Below, one piece after another: positions 7,679 to 16,915 of a DNA stretch of 64,000 nucleotides. The notes beneath the pieces were generated by a model, which saw nothing but the letters and a program-made list of their open reading frames with translations, ran no database searches and was not told the origin of the DNA. Within the stretch, counting starts at the first letter, position 1; every line of letters begins with the position of its first letter. A program made the position numbers and the translations under genes. The stretch is from Psychrobacillus sp. OK032 (GTDB taxonomy: Bacteria; Bacillota; Bacilli; Bacillales_A; Planococcaceae): the NCBI RefSeq assembly GCF_900111345.1, contig NZ_FOGY01000001.1, positions 682,001 through 746,000 of the forward strand, read 5' to 3'.

Positions 7679-8863
7679 TTATAGTACCCTATTTTCAGCC
7701 AATATTGTAATGTCCTCTTTATTCATACCAAGTAGTTCTTGAAATACTTCCTCTGTATGCTGACCTAATGTAGGCGGACTTAGTCTTGACTTCACATTTA
7801 AACCACTATGCTTTAAAGGACTGGCAAGCATTTTCACTTCACCTACCGGATGTATTAATCTTTCAATACCACCACGGGCTGTAATTTGCTCTTGTTCTAA
7901 TGCTTGTTGAATAGTGTTCACTTGCCCAACTGGAACTTTAGCTTCTGAAAGAATTCTTATCCATTCAGTTGAAGTTTTCGTTTTTAAAACATCTTCAATC
8001 ATTCGAACCAACTCATCTTCATATTGCTTTCGGTCGTTATTGGACACAAAACGCTCATCATTTTTCCATTCGGGTTGCCCGAGCGAGGTAACAAACTTTC
8101 CAAATAAATTGTCGTTCCCTGCACAAATCATAATCGGATAATCACCGGTCTGGAAAACTTGATAAGGTGTAACATTATTATGTTGGTTTCCTTTTCGTAC
8201 TGAGATCATTCCTGTATTTAAATACGCACTAGCGACATTTGCCATACTTGCAACTTGAACATCTAGCAGGGAGAGGTCAATATACTGACCTTCTCCTGAT
8301 ATGTCTCTCTGACGAATAGCAGCAACCACGCTAAGTGCAACATAAACCGATGTGATTATGTCTGCTATTGGTATTCCGACTTTCGTTGCTTCACCATTAG
8401 GGTCACCTGTTACGTCCATTAACCCGCTCATCGCTTGAATGACAGGGTCAAATCCTGGTAATAAACCAAGGGGGCCAGTTTGCCCAAAACCAGTAACTGA
8501 ACAAACAATGATTCCTGGATTTTTCACCTTCAACACATCATAGTCCAGTCCTAACTTTTTCATTGTCCCCGCTTTAAAATTCTCAATCACCACATCTGAT
8601 TTTTCAACTAAATCTAGGAAGAGCTTCTTCCCTTCTGCTGACTTTAAGTTGAGAGTGATGGATCTTTTATTTCTATTTGCGCTTAGATAGTACGTACTCT
8701 CTCCACTTATAAATGGACCCCAATCTCTCATGCTATCCGAACCTCCAGGTGGTTCGACTCGAATCACATCCGCTCCCAGGTCACCCAATTTCATTGCACC
8801 AGCAGGGGCTGCATAGACGCGAGATAAATCTAAAACTCGAATGTCATGTAATGGCTGAATCAT
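7679..8863 (-). CDS. Family III CoA-transferase (CaiB/BaiF)
   Basis: 394 residues of the CaiB/BaiF/formyl-CoA transferase family. It opens with the typical IRVLDLSRVYAAP and GADVIRVEPPGG, followed by ANRNKRSITLNLKS, VVIENFKAG and VGIPIADIITSVYVALSV. These enzymes move CoA from a donor thioester to a carboxylic acid through an aspartyl-CoA intermediate; an Asp is visible in the IADI segment. It is last in a tight block with an enoyl-CoA hydratase (6 bp upstream) and two acyl-CoA dehydrogenases. It therefore probably activates the acid that those enzymes oxidise. Donor and acceptor are unknown. Confidence 0.85.
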   Translation of the reverse strand: MIQPLHDIRVLDLSRVYAAPAGAMKLGDLGADVIRVEPPGGSDSMRDWGPFISGESTYYLSANRNKRSITLNLKSAEGKKLFLDLVEKSDVVIENFKAGTMKKLGLDYDVLKVKNPGIIVCSVTGFGQTGPLGLLPGFDPVIQAMSGLMDVTGDPNGEATKVGIPIADIITSVYVALSVVAAIRQRDISGEGQYIDLSLLDVQVASMANVASAYLNTGMISVRKGNQHNNVTPYQVFQTGDYPIMICAGNDNLFGKFVTSLGQPEWKNDERFVSNNDRKQYEDELVRMIEDVLKTKTSTEWIRILSEAKVPVGQVNTIQQALEQEQITARGGIERLIHPVGEVKMLASPLKHSGLNVKSRLSPPTLGQHTEEVFQELLGMNKEDITILAENRVL

Positions 8864-8869
8864 TCTACC

Positions 8870-9706
8870 TCACCTCTTATCAGTTCTTTGACTGTCTGTT
8901 ATCCCGTATATTGGTTTTCTCTTCTCCATAACAGCCCTTACCCCTTCTTTATGGTCGTCTTCTTCCATAACGAGAGCCATTTTCGATGAAATATAATCGA
9001 GCGATGAGCGAAGGGACATTTCACTGTTTTGATATACAGCACGCTTAATAAGTTGTGTTGCAAGCTGTGGACCACTTGCCAATCGAACAGCATAATTAAC
9101 AACTGCTTTATCTAGTTCTTCATCTGGAACAACAAATGTAACTAGTCCCCGTGCTTTAGCTGCCTCTGCTGACAGCACTTCCCCTGTCCATAACATATGC
9201 AACGCCATATCTCGACCAACGAGGCGTGGTAAGAAGTAAGCTCCTCCATCTCCCGGCACTAATCCGACTTTAATATAACTTTCAGAAAGTCTTGCTGACT
9301 CAGCCACAAAACGTATATCACACATAAGTGCCATATCAAGTCCTGCTCCAAAAGCGACGCCGTGTAATTTTGCAATGACTGGTTTATCAATTTCTTCTAA
9401 TAAAAGTGGGATTCGCTGTACTTTCTTCCAAAGCGAGTTTTTTCGATTAATTCCCTTAGATACATGGTCTTCTTCCGATTTATAAAATCCCTTTCCGGAA
9501 ATCATTTCTTTAATATCTCCACCAGAACAAAAGCCTTTCCCTGCCCCTTGGACTATCAATACAGAAATCTCCTCTGAATCTCGTACGGTTACAAGTGAAT
9601 CAATCCATAAATCTAACATCTCTCCACTAAATGCATTCAATGCTTCTGGACGATTCAATGTAATCGTTGCAATTCTATTATTTACTTCAAATAGTAGATC
9701 CGGCAT
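8870..9706 (-). CDS. Enoyl-CoA hydratase/isomerase family protein
   Basis: 278-residue crotonase-fold protein. CSGGDIKEM (about residue 60) and GVAFGAGLDMALMCDIRF (about residue 115) form the oxyanion-hole region, and a Glu is kept in SESYIKVGLVPGDGG. The position corresponding to the second catalytic Glu of classical hydratases appears to be His (MALHMLWTG), so a plain hydratase activity is not assured. The ATG at 9706 has AAAGGAG nine bases upstream and overlaps the preceding dehydrogenase by 20 bases. It belongs to the CoA-thioester operon. Confidence 0.8.
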   Translation of the reverse strand: MPDLLFEVNNRIATITLNRPEALNAFSGEMLDLWIDSLVTVRDSEEISVLIVQGAGKGFCSGGDIKEMISGKGFYKSEEDHVSKGINRKNSLWKKVQRIPLLLEEIDKPVIAKLHGVAFGAGLDMALMCDIRFVAESARLSESYIKVGLVPGDGGAYFLPRLVGRDMALHMLWTGEVLSAEAAKARGLVTFVVPDEELDKAVVNYAVRLASGPQLATQLIKRAVYQNSEMSLRSSLDYISSKMALVMEEDDHKEGVRAVMEKRKPIYGITDSQRTDKR

Positions 9707-10721
9707 GTGCTTGCGCTCCTTTTACATTAGTAATCCATTCCCAAATGCTCTCTTTCCTTGTTACATATATTTTCGCTAACTGATCAGACCAATACGTCTC
9801 ATTTCCACCTTCTTCACGCCACGCCCATAGCCGTCTTGTGAAATGATGTAACTCATGTTCATAAGTCATACCGATTCCAGCATGTAACTGGTGTGCTGCC
9901 TTCGCAACAACATTCACATTCGTCGAAACTTCAATCTTAGCCATAGCGATTTGTTCTTTTGCCGCTTCCGTCTTATAAGCCGCACTCGTTGCAGCTAGAG
10001 TCGCATATGCTGCAGCTGTTTCTCCTGCCATTGCTGTTAAGTGATGCTGGATTGCTTGAAATTTGTGCAGAGCGCGACCAAACTGTTGGCGTTCTTTGGA
10101 ATAAAAGATAGATAACGCTAGTACACTTTCCATTGCTCCCGTCATCATTGCCACTCGACTAAGTGCTAGATAGTTAGTATAGTCTTCGAGTACCTCTTCA
10201 TAAGAAGAGTCCATTGATTTGATTTCGGTTTGAAAACTCATTCTAACTGTATCTCTAGGTTCAGCAGCCAAGTTCTCTTTATGAACAATTTCTGTTCTAG
10301 AAAGATTAACTACCTTATAACCTGCATCAGATATCACAATTACCTCTTCCACATAGCGAGCGTATGGAACGGATTTAAGTTCTTTCCCACTTCCATCTTC
10401 GAATTGTACAACTCGTAGTTTATCTTTTACCTCACCTTCTTGATTCGCTAAAAAGTGATTTGCATATAGTACTTCAGCTAAGGGAACTGGGGCTGCATAT
10501 TTACCAGTTATCCTCAAAATTGCAAAGATGTCTTCAAAGTCTCCGCCAACTCCACCTTGATCTTCATTGATTCCAAGGAGTGTCAATCCAGATTCCTGAA
10601 TCGCATCCCATAATGATTTAATCCATTCACCTTTTTCAAAACGTTCTCGCAGTTCTTTCGTTGATAAATCTTTTAACATTTTTTCTGTCGTTTCTTCAAT
10701 AAAAGATTTCATTTCGCTCAT
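9687..10721 (-). CDS. Acyl-CoA dehydrogenase, short subunit type
   Basis: 344 residues of the acyl-CoA dehydrogenase family. The C-terminal half is well conserved (ALSRVAMMTGAMESVLALSIFYSKERQQFGRALHKFQAIQ in parts, then HQLHAGIGMTYEHELHHFTRR). The N-terminal half is short and divergent. The ATG overlaps the upstream dehydrogenase stop (ATGA at 10718-10721). Paired, translationally coupled dehydrogenase genes of unequal length are known from steroid and side-chain degraders, where they form alpha2-beta2 FAD enzymes. A heteromer with the product of 10718-11872 is therefore a reasonable inference. Confidence 0.8.
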   Translation of the reverse strand: MSEMKSFIEETTEKMLKDLSTKELRERFEKGEWIKSLWDAIQESGLTLLGINEDQGGVGGDFEDIFAILRITGKYAAPVPLAEVLYANHFLANQEGEVKDKLRVVQFEDGSGKELKSVPYARYVEEVIVISDAGYKVVNLSRTEIVHKENLAAEPRDTVRMSFQTEIKSMDSSYEEVLEDYTNYLALSRVAMMTGAMESVLALSIFYSKERQQFGRALHKFQAIQHHLTAMAGETAAAYATLAATSAAYKTEAAKEQIAMAKIEVSTNVNVVAKAAHQLHAGIGMTYEHELHHFTRRLWAWREEGGNETYWSDQLAKIYVTRKESIWEWITNVKGAQAHAGSTI

Positions 10722-11872
10722 ACAGAAACAACCCCTTTCGCCACTATACCTCTTAGGATTTCAGTTGTTCCACCGCGAAGTGTAAAACCAGGTCCATGAA
10801 GTATACATTCTGCTAACAATCGAGAATACTCATCAGTAGAATGCTTATCTGGTAGTGTCGATAATAATAACCTAATCACTTCTGCCACTCTTTGTTCAAA
10901 ACTATTTCCTAAATCTTTCACAAGAGCTGCTGCCAATCCAACATCTTTATTATTTTCAAGGAGTGATGCAATTCCGATAGACATATTACGTAAAGACCAC
11001 ATCCGACTAACTAATTTGGAAACTTCCATTAATCCTCGATGATCCCCTTGTTCTACCATTATTTTAGTTGCCTCTTCGAGTAATGGAAATGTACTTAAAA
11101 TTCGTTCTGGTCCGCTCCGCTCAAAAGCTAGTTCTGTCATTCCTTGTGCCCAACCATTACCTATTTCCCCAACCACTCGGTTATCAGGTACGAAAACGTT
11201 TTCAAGAAAAACTTCATTAAAATGATGCTCTCCTGTCAGGTACTGTATTGGACGAATAGAAACACCTTTTGACTTTAGACTGATTATCAGCTGGCTCATT
11301 CCTCCATGTCTAAAATTCGAATCTTGTGGAGAAGTACGACATAATGTAATCATATAATGAGAATGATGTGCACCAGATGTCCATGTCTTCATGCCATTTA
11401 CAATCCATCCACCATCTACTTTAGTAGCGGTAGTTTTTAAGGAAGCCAAATCCGAACCGGAATTCGGTTCAGAAAGTCCAATGGAGAAATAACATTCCCC
11501 TTTTATGATTTTCGGGATGAAATAGTCTTTTTGTTCTTCAGTTCCAAATTTCAACAATAGTGGTCCTGATTGACGATCGGCGAACCAATGAGCTGCAACT
11601 GGAGCACCAATAGCTAAAAGCTCTTCTGTAACAATGTAACGATCGATGGATGATCGAGCTTGCCCACCATATTTTTTAGGAAACGTAATTCCAATCCATC
11701 CTTGTTCTCCAATTTTCCTTGAGAATTCCGAACTATATCCACTTAACCAAGAATCCGCATGTGTTTTAAACGTGCCCAATTCTTTTTCCGTTTGTAGGAA
11801 AGAACGTACTTCTTGGCGAAACTTACGTTGTTTGTCCGTAAATGAAAATGCTGGTAATTGTAACTGCCTCAT
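10718..11872 (-). CDS. Acyl-CoA dehydrogenase, long subunit type
   Basis: 384 residues from the ATG at 11872, chosen because AAGGAG lies seven bases upstream. The FAD/substrate core is clear: CYFSIGLSEPNSGSDLASLKT, GGWIVNGMKTWTSGAHHSHY and a C-terminal LRGGTTEILRGIVAKGVV. As first gene of the four-gene block it would catalyse alpha,beta-desaturation of an acyl-CoA, passing electrons to an electron-transfer flavoprotein encoded elsewhere. The substrate is unknown; branched, cyclic or aryl-propanoyl thioesters are all possible. Confidence 0.85.
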   Translation of the reverse strand: MRQLQLPAFSFTDKQRKFRQEVRSFLQTEKELGTFKTHADSWLSGYSSEFSRKIGEQGWIGITFPKKYGGQARSSIDRYIVTEELLAIGAPVAAHWFADRQSGPLLLKFGTEEQKDYFIPKIIKGECYFSIGLSEPNSGSDLASLKTTATKVDGGWIVNGMKTWTSGAHHSHYMITLCRTSPQDSNFRHGGMSQLIISLKSKGVSIRPIQYLTGEHHFNEVFLENVFVPDNRVVGEIGNGWAQGMTELAFERSGPERILSTFPLLEEATKIMVEQGDHRGLMEVSKLVSRMWSLRNMSIGIASLLENNKDVGLAAALVKDLGNSFEQRVAEVIRLLLSTLPDKHSTDEYSRLLAECILHGPGFTLRGGTTEILRGIVAKGVVSV

Positions 11873-12303
11873 TATCATTCTCCTTTTTGCCGATATAGAG
11901 TATTTATTAATCAAATATCGTAATACTATATTAGTTTTTCGATTTTTACCCTCTTCATTTAAAATCTAATATTCAGAAGAAATTTAGTCTAATTGTTGAA
12001 ACAAAAAATAATCTTAATAACGTATCCTGATCAGTAATTCTATATGGACTTTGATTTATAATTATTGATGTCATAGTTATAGCAATGCCATATGTAGAGG
12101 AACCTAAAACACACAATGTGTAAACTATCATAACAACCTATATGAGCAGAGTTTTCATCATCATTTAACAGGTCAAAGCTAATTTTCGCAAAATCTTTTT
12201 ATTGGATTTTTAAATATTGAGAGAATGGAAGCATAGATTGGGTAGAGTCGTCTAAAAATCCTTTCTAGCATAAACCGTTCTCTCCTTTGATTTACTTCAT
12301 CAG
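11873..12303. other. Promoter region of the acyl-CoA dehydrogenase block
   Basis: About 430 AT-rich bases between the IclR regulator stop and the first dehydrogenase. No open frame with a ribosome site and no convincing hairpin terminator was found. The operon promoter should lie here, but no -35/-10 pair stands out. Confidence 0.4.
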
Positions 12304-13077
12304 CTAATCTTGACTAACAAATCTCAATTCTTCATTTATACTTTTAGAAGTTTCTCTTAGTATTTGAATAAAATTAGAGACTATGTCATCATCTACCCTT
12401 GACAAAGGAGCTGATATTGAAAGACTTGCAATGACTTTATTCCAACGATTGTATAGCGGAACACTAACTGAACATACACCCGGTACCCTCTCACCATAAC
12501 TAATAGCATATCCATTTTGATTTATAAATCTGATTTCTTCAACTAGCTCATCTCTTTCAGTTTTTGTTACATTTGTTATTTTTTCTTTTTCCATATTTTC
12601 TAAATAAAGTTGTATTTCGTCCGCTGTTAAATAAGCTAAGAGTAGCTTAGCTGAAGCACCTGCATATAAAGGTGACGTTTGACCGACATATGAAATGGTC
12701 ATTAAATCATGCTTTGCCTCTTCCAAAGCAATACATTTCCTTAAATCATTTTCAATGATATTTAAGTAGACATTCTCATTCGTTTTATCTCTAACCAATA
12801 TTAGATATGGTTTGACAATTCGCAATAAATGAGAATGTTCTTCTACAAGATTACCGAGATAATAGAGCTCTATTCCAAGCTTATATGTTTTTTTTTCATT
12901 ATCTTTTTCAAGAAATCCTTGAGATACCAACGTACTTAATATGCGTTGAAGGCTAGATTTTGATAATCCTAATCTATGGTGGAAATCAGCCAATGACAAC
13001 TCTCGGTCATCCCTTGAAAATGATTTTAAGATGGAGATTGCCCTACTTATCGTTTGCATAGTATTATCTGTAGTCAT
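12304..13077 (-). CDS. IclR family transcriptional regulator
   Basis: 257 residues. Residues 5-65 form the winged helix-turn-helix (TISRAISILKSF, LGLSKSSLQRILSTLVSQGFLEKD), and the rest is the IclR effector domain, with GASAKLLLAYL and ISYGERVPGVCSVSVPLYNR. IclR proteins sense small organic acids or aromatics. It lies 21 bp downstream of the nitroreductase as the last gene of the TRAP operon, and just upstream of the acyl-CoA dehydrogenase block on the same strand. It could control either or both. Confidence 0.9.
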   Translation of the reverse strand: MTTDNTMQTISRAISILKSFSRDDRELSLADFHHRLGLSKSSLQRILSTLVSQGFLEKDNEKKTYKLGIELYYLGNLVEEHSHLLRIVKPYLILVRDKTNENVYLNIIENDLRKCIALEEAKHDLMTISYVGQTSPLYAGASAKLLLAYLTADEIQLYLENMEKEKITNVTKTERDELVEEIRFINQNGYAISYGERVPGVCSVSVPLYNRWNKVIASLSISAPLSRVDDDIVSNFIQILRETSKSINEELRFVSQD

Positions 13078-13098
13078 AACTTGCCTCGTTTCTAACTT

Positions 13099-13875
13099 TC
13101 AGTTATATATTTCTTTAATAGGAAACCCCTGTTGTATTAACATATCTCGAACATTTGAATAGCTATTGTTGCGATAAAAGGGTTCACTATAAAATTCTGC
13201 CATTCTTTGCGTCCAATTGGAATTATCTTTACCATTAGTACGTTCATTAAGATAATTGCTATACGTATCATTATATTGATGGATCAATGCAGACGTATCT
13301 GAGTTATAAACTTCATTATGCATGATTGCATTTTTAGGTAACCTTGGCTTCAAGCCTGGTTCTCCGTCTGGGTGTCCAATACATAATCCACTTATAGGGA
13401 TAACGTACTTAGGCAACTGGAGTAATTCAATGACCTCTATAGGATTTCTTCTAATTCCTCCAATAGGAACGGTTCCTAAACCCATCGACTCAGCAGCATT
13501 AATAGCATTTCCCAAAGATATGCCCACATCGGTAGCCCCGACAATGACCGTATCAATATTTTGTATAGATTCAAAAACTTTTTCTTCAATTTCACAAGCT
13601 AAGTTAATACGATGAAAATCTGCACAAAACACTAAAAATACTGGAGCATCCTCGATATGCTTTTGCCCTCCAGAAAGTGTTGCTAGCTTCTTGCGTCTTT
13701 CTTTATCCCTCACTACAACTATAGTTACATGTTGTCCATTGATCCATGAAGGTGCAGCTTGAGAAGCACTTACAACTGTCTCTACATTTTCATCAGTTAC
13801 TTCTTTATCTAAGTATTTTCTATACGACCGATGTTCCATCATAGTAGCTAAAACTCCATTTATTTCTTTTGACAT
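13099..13875 (-). CDS. FMN-dependent nitroreductase family oxidoreductase
   Basis: 258 residues of the nitroreductase superfamily, closest in look to the NfrA/NfsA-like NADPH:FMN oxidoreductases. HRSYRKYLDKEVTDEN near residue 16 and QAAPSWINGQ form the FMN phosphate site; GLGTVPIGGIRRNP and VIPISGLCIGHPDGEPGLKPR are the conserved C-terminal motifs. The gene lies between an SDR (17 bp) and the IclR gene (21 bp). It may reduce an enone, quinone or nitro compound related to the imported substrate, but that is inference. Confidence 0.85.
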   Translation of the reverse strand: MSKEINGVLATMMEHRSYRKYLDKEVTDENVETVVSASQAAPSWINGQHVTIVVVRDKERRKKLATLSGGQKHIEDAPVFLVFCADFHRINLACEIEEKVFESIQNIDTVIVGATDVGISLGNAINAAESMGLGTVPIGGIRRNPIEVIELLQLPKYVIPISGLCIGHPDGEPGLKPRLPKNAIMHNEVYNSDTSALIHQYNDTYSNYLNERTNGKDNSNWTQRMAEFYSEPFYRNNSYSNVRDMLIQQGFPIKEIYN

Positions 13876-13892
13876 TTTTTTCTCTCCCTGCT

Positions 13893-14645
13893 TTATCTAA
13901 CTAAGTACCCTCCGTCAACTGGAATAACTGTACCAGTAATATAGTTTGAAAGGTTGGATGCCAAAAACATTGTAATTCCTTCTAAGTCCTCAGGCTGACC
14001 CAATCTTCCAGTAGGAATTCTTGACATTAATTGTGCGTAGAGTTCAGGGTCCTCTTCATGATGAGAAGTCATAAATGATTGAATAAATCCTGGAGCAATA
14101 GCATTCACTTGAATTCCATCAATCGCCAGCTGATTAGATAATGCCTTTGTTAATTGGGCAACGCCACCTTTGCTGGAAGCATATGTTGTAACATTAAATC
14201 CACCAAAGAAACTATGCATAGATGCTACATTAATTATTTTTCCGCTCTTTTGTGGCACCATTTGTCGAGCTGCGAGTCTAGATAAATCCATAACAGCTGT
14301 CAGATTGACTTCTAACACTTTATCCCAAGTTTCCATTGGAAGATCTATTGCAGGGAAACGGTCAATAATACCTGCTGCATTAACTAAGATATCGATTTTA
14401 CCACCTAATAATTCTAGTGCTTTTTCAAACCCTTCAATACGATTTTCTCTATTTGAAAGGTCACAAATGATAGAATGTACTTTAGCCCCATTCTCTTCCA
14501 TCTCAGCACTCGTTTTAAATACATCTTCTAAAATATCTAATATAACAATTTCTGCTCCAGCTTTATATAATCCTGTGGCCATTCCTCTTCCTAAACCTCG
14601 GCCAGCACCAGTTATCAACGCTTTTTTTCCTTGCAAATCAATCAT
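13893..14645 (-). CDS. Short-chain dehydrogenase/reductase (KduD-like)
   Basis: 250-residue classical SDR. The cofactor loop is GAGRGLGRG (13-21), NAAG is at 89-92, and the catalytic set is Ser142, Tyr155 and Lys159 (YASSK). An Asp ending the second strand (ILD) favours NAD(H). Overall similarity is to 2-deoxy-D-gluconate 3-dehydrogenase-type enzymes, though that group covers many hydroxy acids. In this operon it probably oxidises a hydroxyl group of the imported compound. GGAG precedes the ATG. Confidence 0.85.
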   Translation of the reverse strand: MIDLQGKKALITGAGRGLGRGMATGLYKAGAEIVILDILEDVFKTSAEMEENGAKVHSIICDLSNRENRIEGFEKALELLGGKIDILVNAAGIIDRFPAIDLPMETWDKVLEVNLTAVMDLSRLAARQMVPQKSGKIINVASMHSFFGGFNVTTYASSKGGVAQLTKALSNQLAIDGIQVNAIAPGFIQSFMTSHHEEDPELYAQLMSRIPTGRLGQPEDLEGITMFLASNLSNYITGTVIPVDGGYLVR

Positions 14646-14764
14646 CTCTTCACTCCTTCGGAAAATATTTATCTAATCAAAAAGCAGCCCATTATAGACA
14701 TCGTTAGTCATTACAAATAAACTAAAGAATTCTCCAAAATGAGCCACTACTTCCGAATTACGGT

Positions 14765-15274
14765 TTAATAGAATAAATTTAAAATAGGTAAGTCGTTTTT
14801 CTTACAGTGTTCCACATAAAGCTTAATTCGAGCAAAAATATCGTCTTGATAGGTTACTTCATCATTGTCATTTAAATGTTGTACACTTCCACTGATTGTG
14901 AATAAAGTAATCATATCTTCCTCACCATCCACTACTAATGTATGAATATCCCCTGGTGGTTCAAAAATTATTGACCCCGCAGTAGCAACCCAGTCTCTCT
15001 CTTTATAACGCCATTGTCCTTGAAGAGTATGTGCAAATACCTGACCACCCGTATGTCTATGTCTTCCCACAGTACCATGTGGTTTGATCTTGACAAGATT
15101 AGTCCATGTCCCAGTAGTCAAATCAAATCGCACAGGTTTAAACATAAAAATACCATTATTGGATACCCACGGAATATCATCTAAATTGATTGCTACATCA
15201 TCAAGCTGAATACTTTCTGTAAAGTCGTTTAAAGATAGGTTTGTAGTGTCTAAGTTTTTTAACTTTTCAATCAT
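14765..15274 (-). CDS. Cupin protein, 2,4'-dihydroxyacetophenone dioxygenase-like
   Basis: 169 residues with one cupin barrel. The metal-binding His cluster is visible in GTVGRHRHTGGQVFAHTLQG (residues about 85-104) and DIHTLVV (about 130). The pattern resembles 2,4'-dihydroxyacetophenone dioxygenase-like cupins, which cleave an aromatic alpha-hydroxyketone. That family also includes proteins of unknown activity, so the reaction is uncertain. It lies between the SDR (119 bp gap) and the zinc dehydrogenase (28 bp). Confidence 0.65.
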   Translation of the reverse strand: MIEKLKNLDTTNLSLNDFTESIQLDDVAINLDDIPWVSNNGIFMFKPVRFDLTTGTWTNLVKIKPHGTVGRHRHTGGQVFAHTLQGQWRYKERDWVATAGSIIFEPPGDIHTLVVDGEEDMITLFTISGSVQHLNDNDEVTYQDDIFARIKLYVEHCKKNDLPILNLFY

Positions 15275-15302
15275 GCAAATTCCTCCTGTAAATTAAGTTA
15301 AT

Positions 15303-16331
15303 TTAAAAACGAAAAATAGGTTTAATTACTCTTTTATGAAGGGCATCTTCAAATGCTTTTGCTGCATCTTCAATAGCATAAATCGTTGTTAGAGGGTCAA
15401 CGTTTATTAACCCCTTATCTAGCAAATTAATCGATCTTTCAAAGTTCAACCAATTGGAAGCGTAGCTTGTATAAATGGTTATTTCCTTACGAATAGCAAG
15501 AGAAAGATCTAACTCTACTCGTTTGCTGAACATACCCACGAGTGTGATACTTCCACCCTTCTCCGTAAGTTCTATTGCTTGTTGTACGACTTGAACTGCT
15601 CCAGAACATTCAATTACAGCTGTCACAACTTCTTTATTAAAATTTTCTTTTAGAAATTCTGTTATTGAATATCGTTCCACATTTAGAGTGATTAAATCTA
15701 GTTGCTTTGCAACTGGCAATCTACTAACTTCATCTGCTTCCGTACCTACAACAATAGGTGTTGCACCAATTGATTTAATGACTTGTGCAGCAAGTAACCC
15801 AATAGGTCCTGGACCAGTTATTAATACCAAATCACCTGCTCGAACTTCACTTTTATCAATAATTGCATGCGTTAAAACGGATATAGGTTCAATCATACTT
15901 GCATGTTCAAACGACAATGTATCCGGTATTTTGTGTAAGTGTTTGGGCTCTACTGCTATATATTCTGTATAGAATCCATCAATATGCATACCTCGAACTT
16001 TTAAATCATTGCAAATATGCTCTTTTCCTTTTAAACAAGAATTGCATTTACCACAAGGTTTAGTTATTTCAATGACTACACGGTCTCCAACTTTGAATTC
16101 AGAAACGCCTTTTCCTAATTCGACTATTTCGCCAGAGCATTCATGTCCCATGATAACAGGTGTTGTAATAAAATTATGGCTAGCTGAAAATGCATAAGCA
16201 TGAACATCTGAACCACAAATAGAAGCATTTTTAATATTTACTAATACTTCATTCTCTTTTGGAGTAGGCTTCTCTAACTCCAAAACTTCAATCCCACCAT
16301 AAGTTTTCTCAGTTTTGACAATAGCCTTCAA
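15303..16331 (-). CDS. Zinc-dependent alcohol dehydrogenase (sorbitol dehydrogenase-like MDR)
   Basis: 342 residues from a TTG start with a G-rich ribosome site (GGGGGGTAA). Catalytic zinc ligands are Cys39, His63 and Glu64; the structural zinc site is Cys93, Cys96, Cys99 and Cys107. The nucleotide loop is GPGPIGLLA near residue 170. The family oxidises polyols and secondary alcohols with NAD(P). It starts seven bases after the TRAP small subunit stop, which places it in the same transcript. Confidence 0.85.
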   Translation of the reverse strand: MKAIVKTEKTYGGIEVLELEKPTPKENEVLVNIKNASICGSDVHAYAFSASHNFITTPVIMGHECSGEIVELGKGVSEFKVGDRVVIEITKPCGKCNSCLKGKEHICNDLKVRGMHIDGFYTEYIAVEPKHLHKIPDTLSFEHASMIEPISVLTHAIIDKSEVRAGDLVLITGPGPIGLLAAQVIKSIGATPIVVGTEADEVSRLPVAKQLDLITLNVERYSITEFLKENFNKEVVTAVIECSGAVQVVQQAIELTEKGGSITLVGMFSKRVELDLSLAIRKEITIYTSYASNWLNFERSINLLDKGLINVDPLTTIYAIEDAAKAFEDALHKRVIKPIFRF

Positions 16332-16337
16332 TCATCA

Positions 16338-16880
16338 TTACCCCCCTGAACTTGCATCTTCACTGTATAACTTCTTTCCAGGTGTTTTCAAAATCATATG
16401 CAAAGTACTTAATAGAGCTTCTAGAAAAACAAATCCGAATGCAAATGGTAAAAAGAAATATACTGGCCACAGTGGTATAAAAGCAAGACCAATAGCAGTT
16501 GCCACACCATCCACCATGCCGTCAAATGCAAAAATAAAACTATAATAGGTTAATAGACCAAATGTGAAGATTTCTATTGATTGAATCATATAATCAATGG
16601 TTGTTTTAACAGATGGTTTAAGCTTTTCTTTAAGCTCTCCCAATCTCGGCAATATCCCTGAACTATACGTATAAGGTAGTGCTGGCAAAATGAGTAAAGG
16701 CATTAAAAAATACTCCACTATCTCGTAAGTACCAATTAATGGCTTATCGAACACATTTCTCATAAGTACATCACCAAAAATCATAACCATCATACCTACA
16801 AGTGCTATTCCAGCGATATAAAGCCCGAAAATTTTCATAACATTATTTACTTTTTCTAAATAGGTTAAAATAGTTTTCAT
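16338..16880 (-). CDS. TRAP transporter small membrane subunit (DctQ)
   Basis: 180 residues with four predicted membrane helices (about 17-38, 54-72, 95-115 and 133-155). It has the conserved GDVLMRNVFDKPLIGTYEIVE segment, which matches the DctQ signature. It forms the membrane part of a TRAP uptake system with the large subunit. AGGGAG precedes the ATG. The gene order here is P-M-Q, whereas most TRAP operons run P-Q-M. Confidence 0.9.
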   Translation of the reverse strand: MKTILTYLEKVNNVMKIFGLYIAGIALVGMMVMIFGDVLMRNVFDKPLIGTYEIVEYFLMPLLILPALPYTYSSGILPRLGELKEKLKPSVKTTIDYMIQSIEIFTFGLLTYYSFIFAFDGMVDGVATAIGLAFIPLWPVYFFLPFAFGFVFLEALLSTLHMILKTPGKKLYSEDASSGG

Positions 16881-16915
16881 TTATTTCTCCCTTCTGTCCA
16901 TCAAGCCATATTGGA

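Noticed and set aside
7512-7690. Hydrophobic minus-strand frame after the CoA-transferase
   Set aside because: No start codon with a ribosome site; probably chance or an unrecognisable remnant.
14170-14676. 168-codon plus-strand frame
   Set aside because: Antisense of the SDR gene, whose catalytic motifs and ribosome site are clear; no protein-like pattern.
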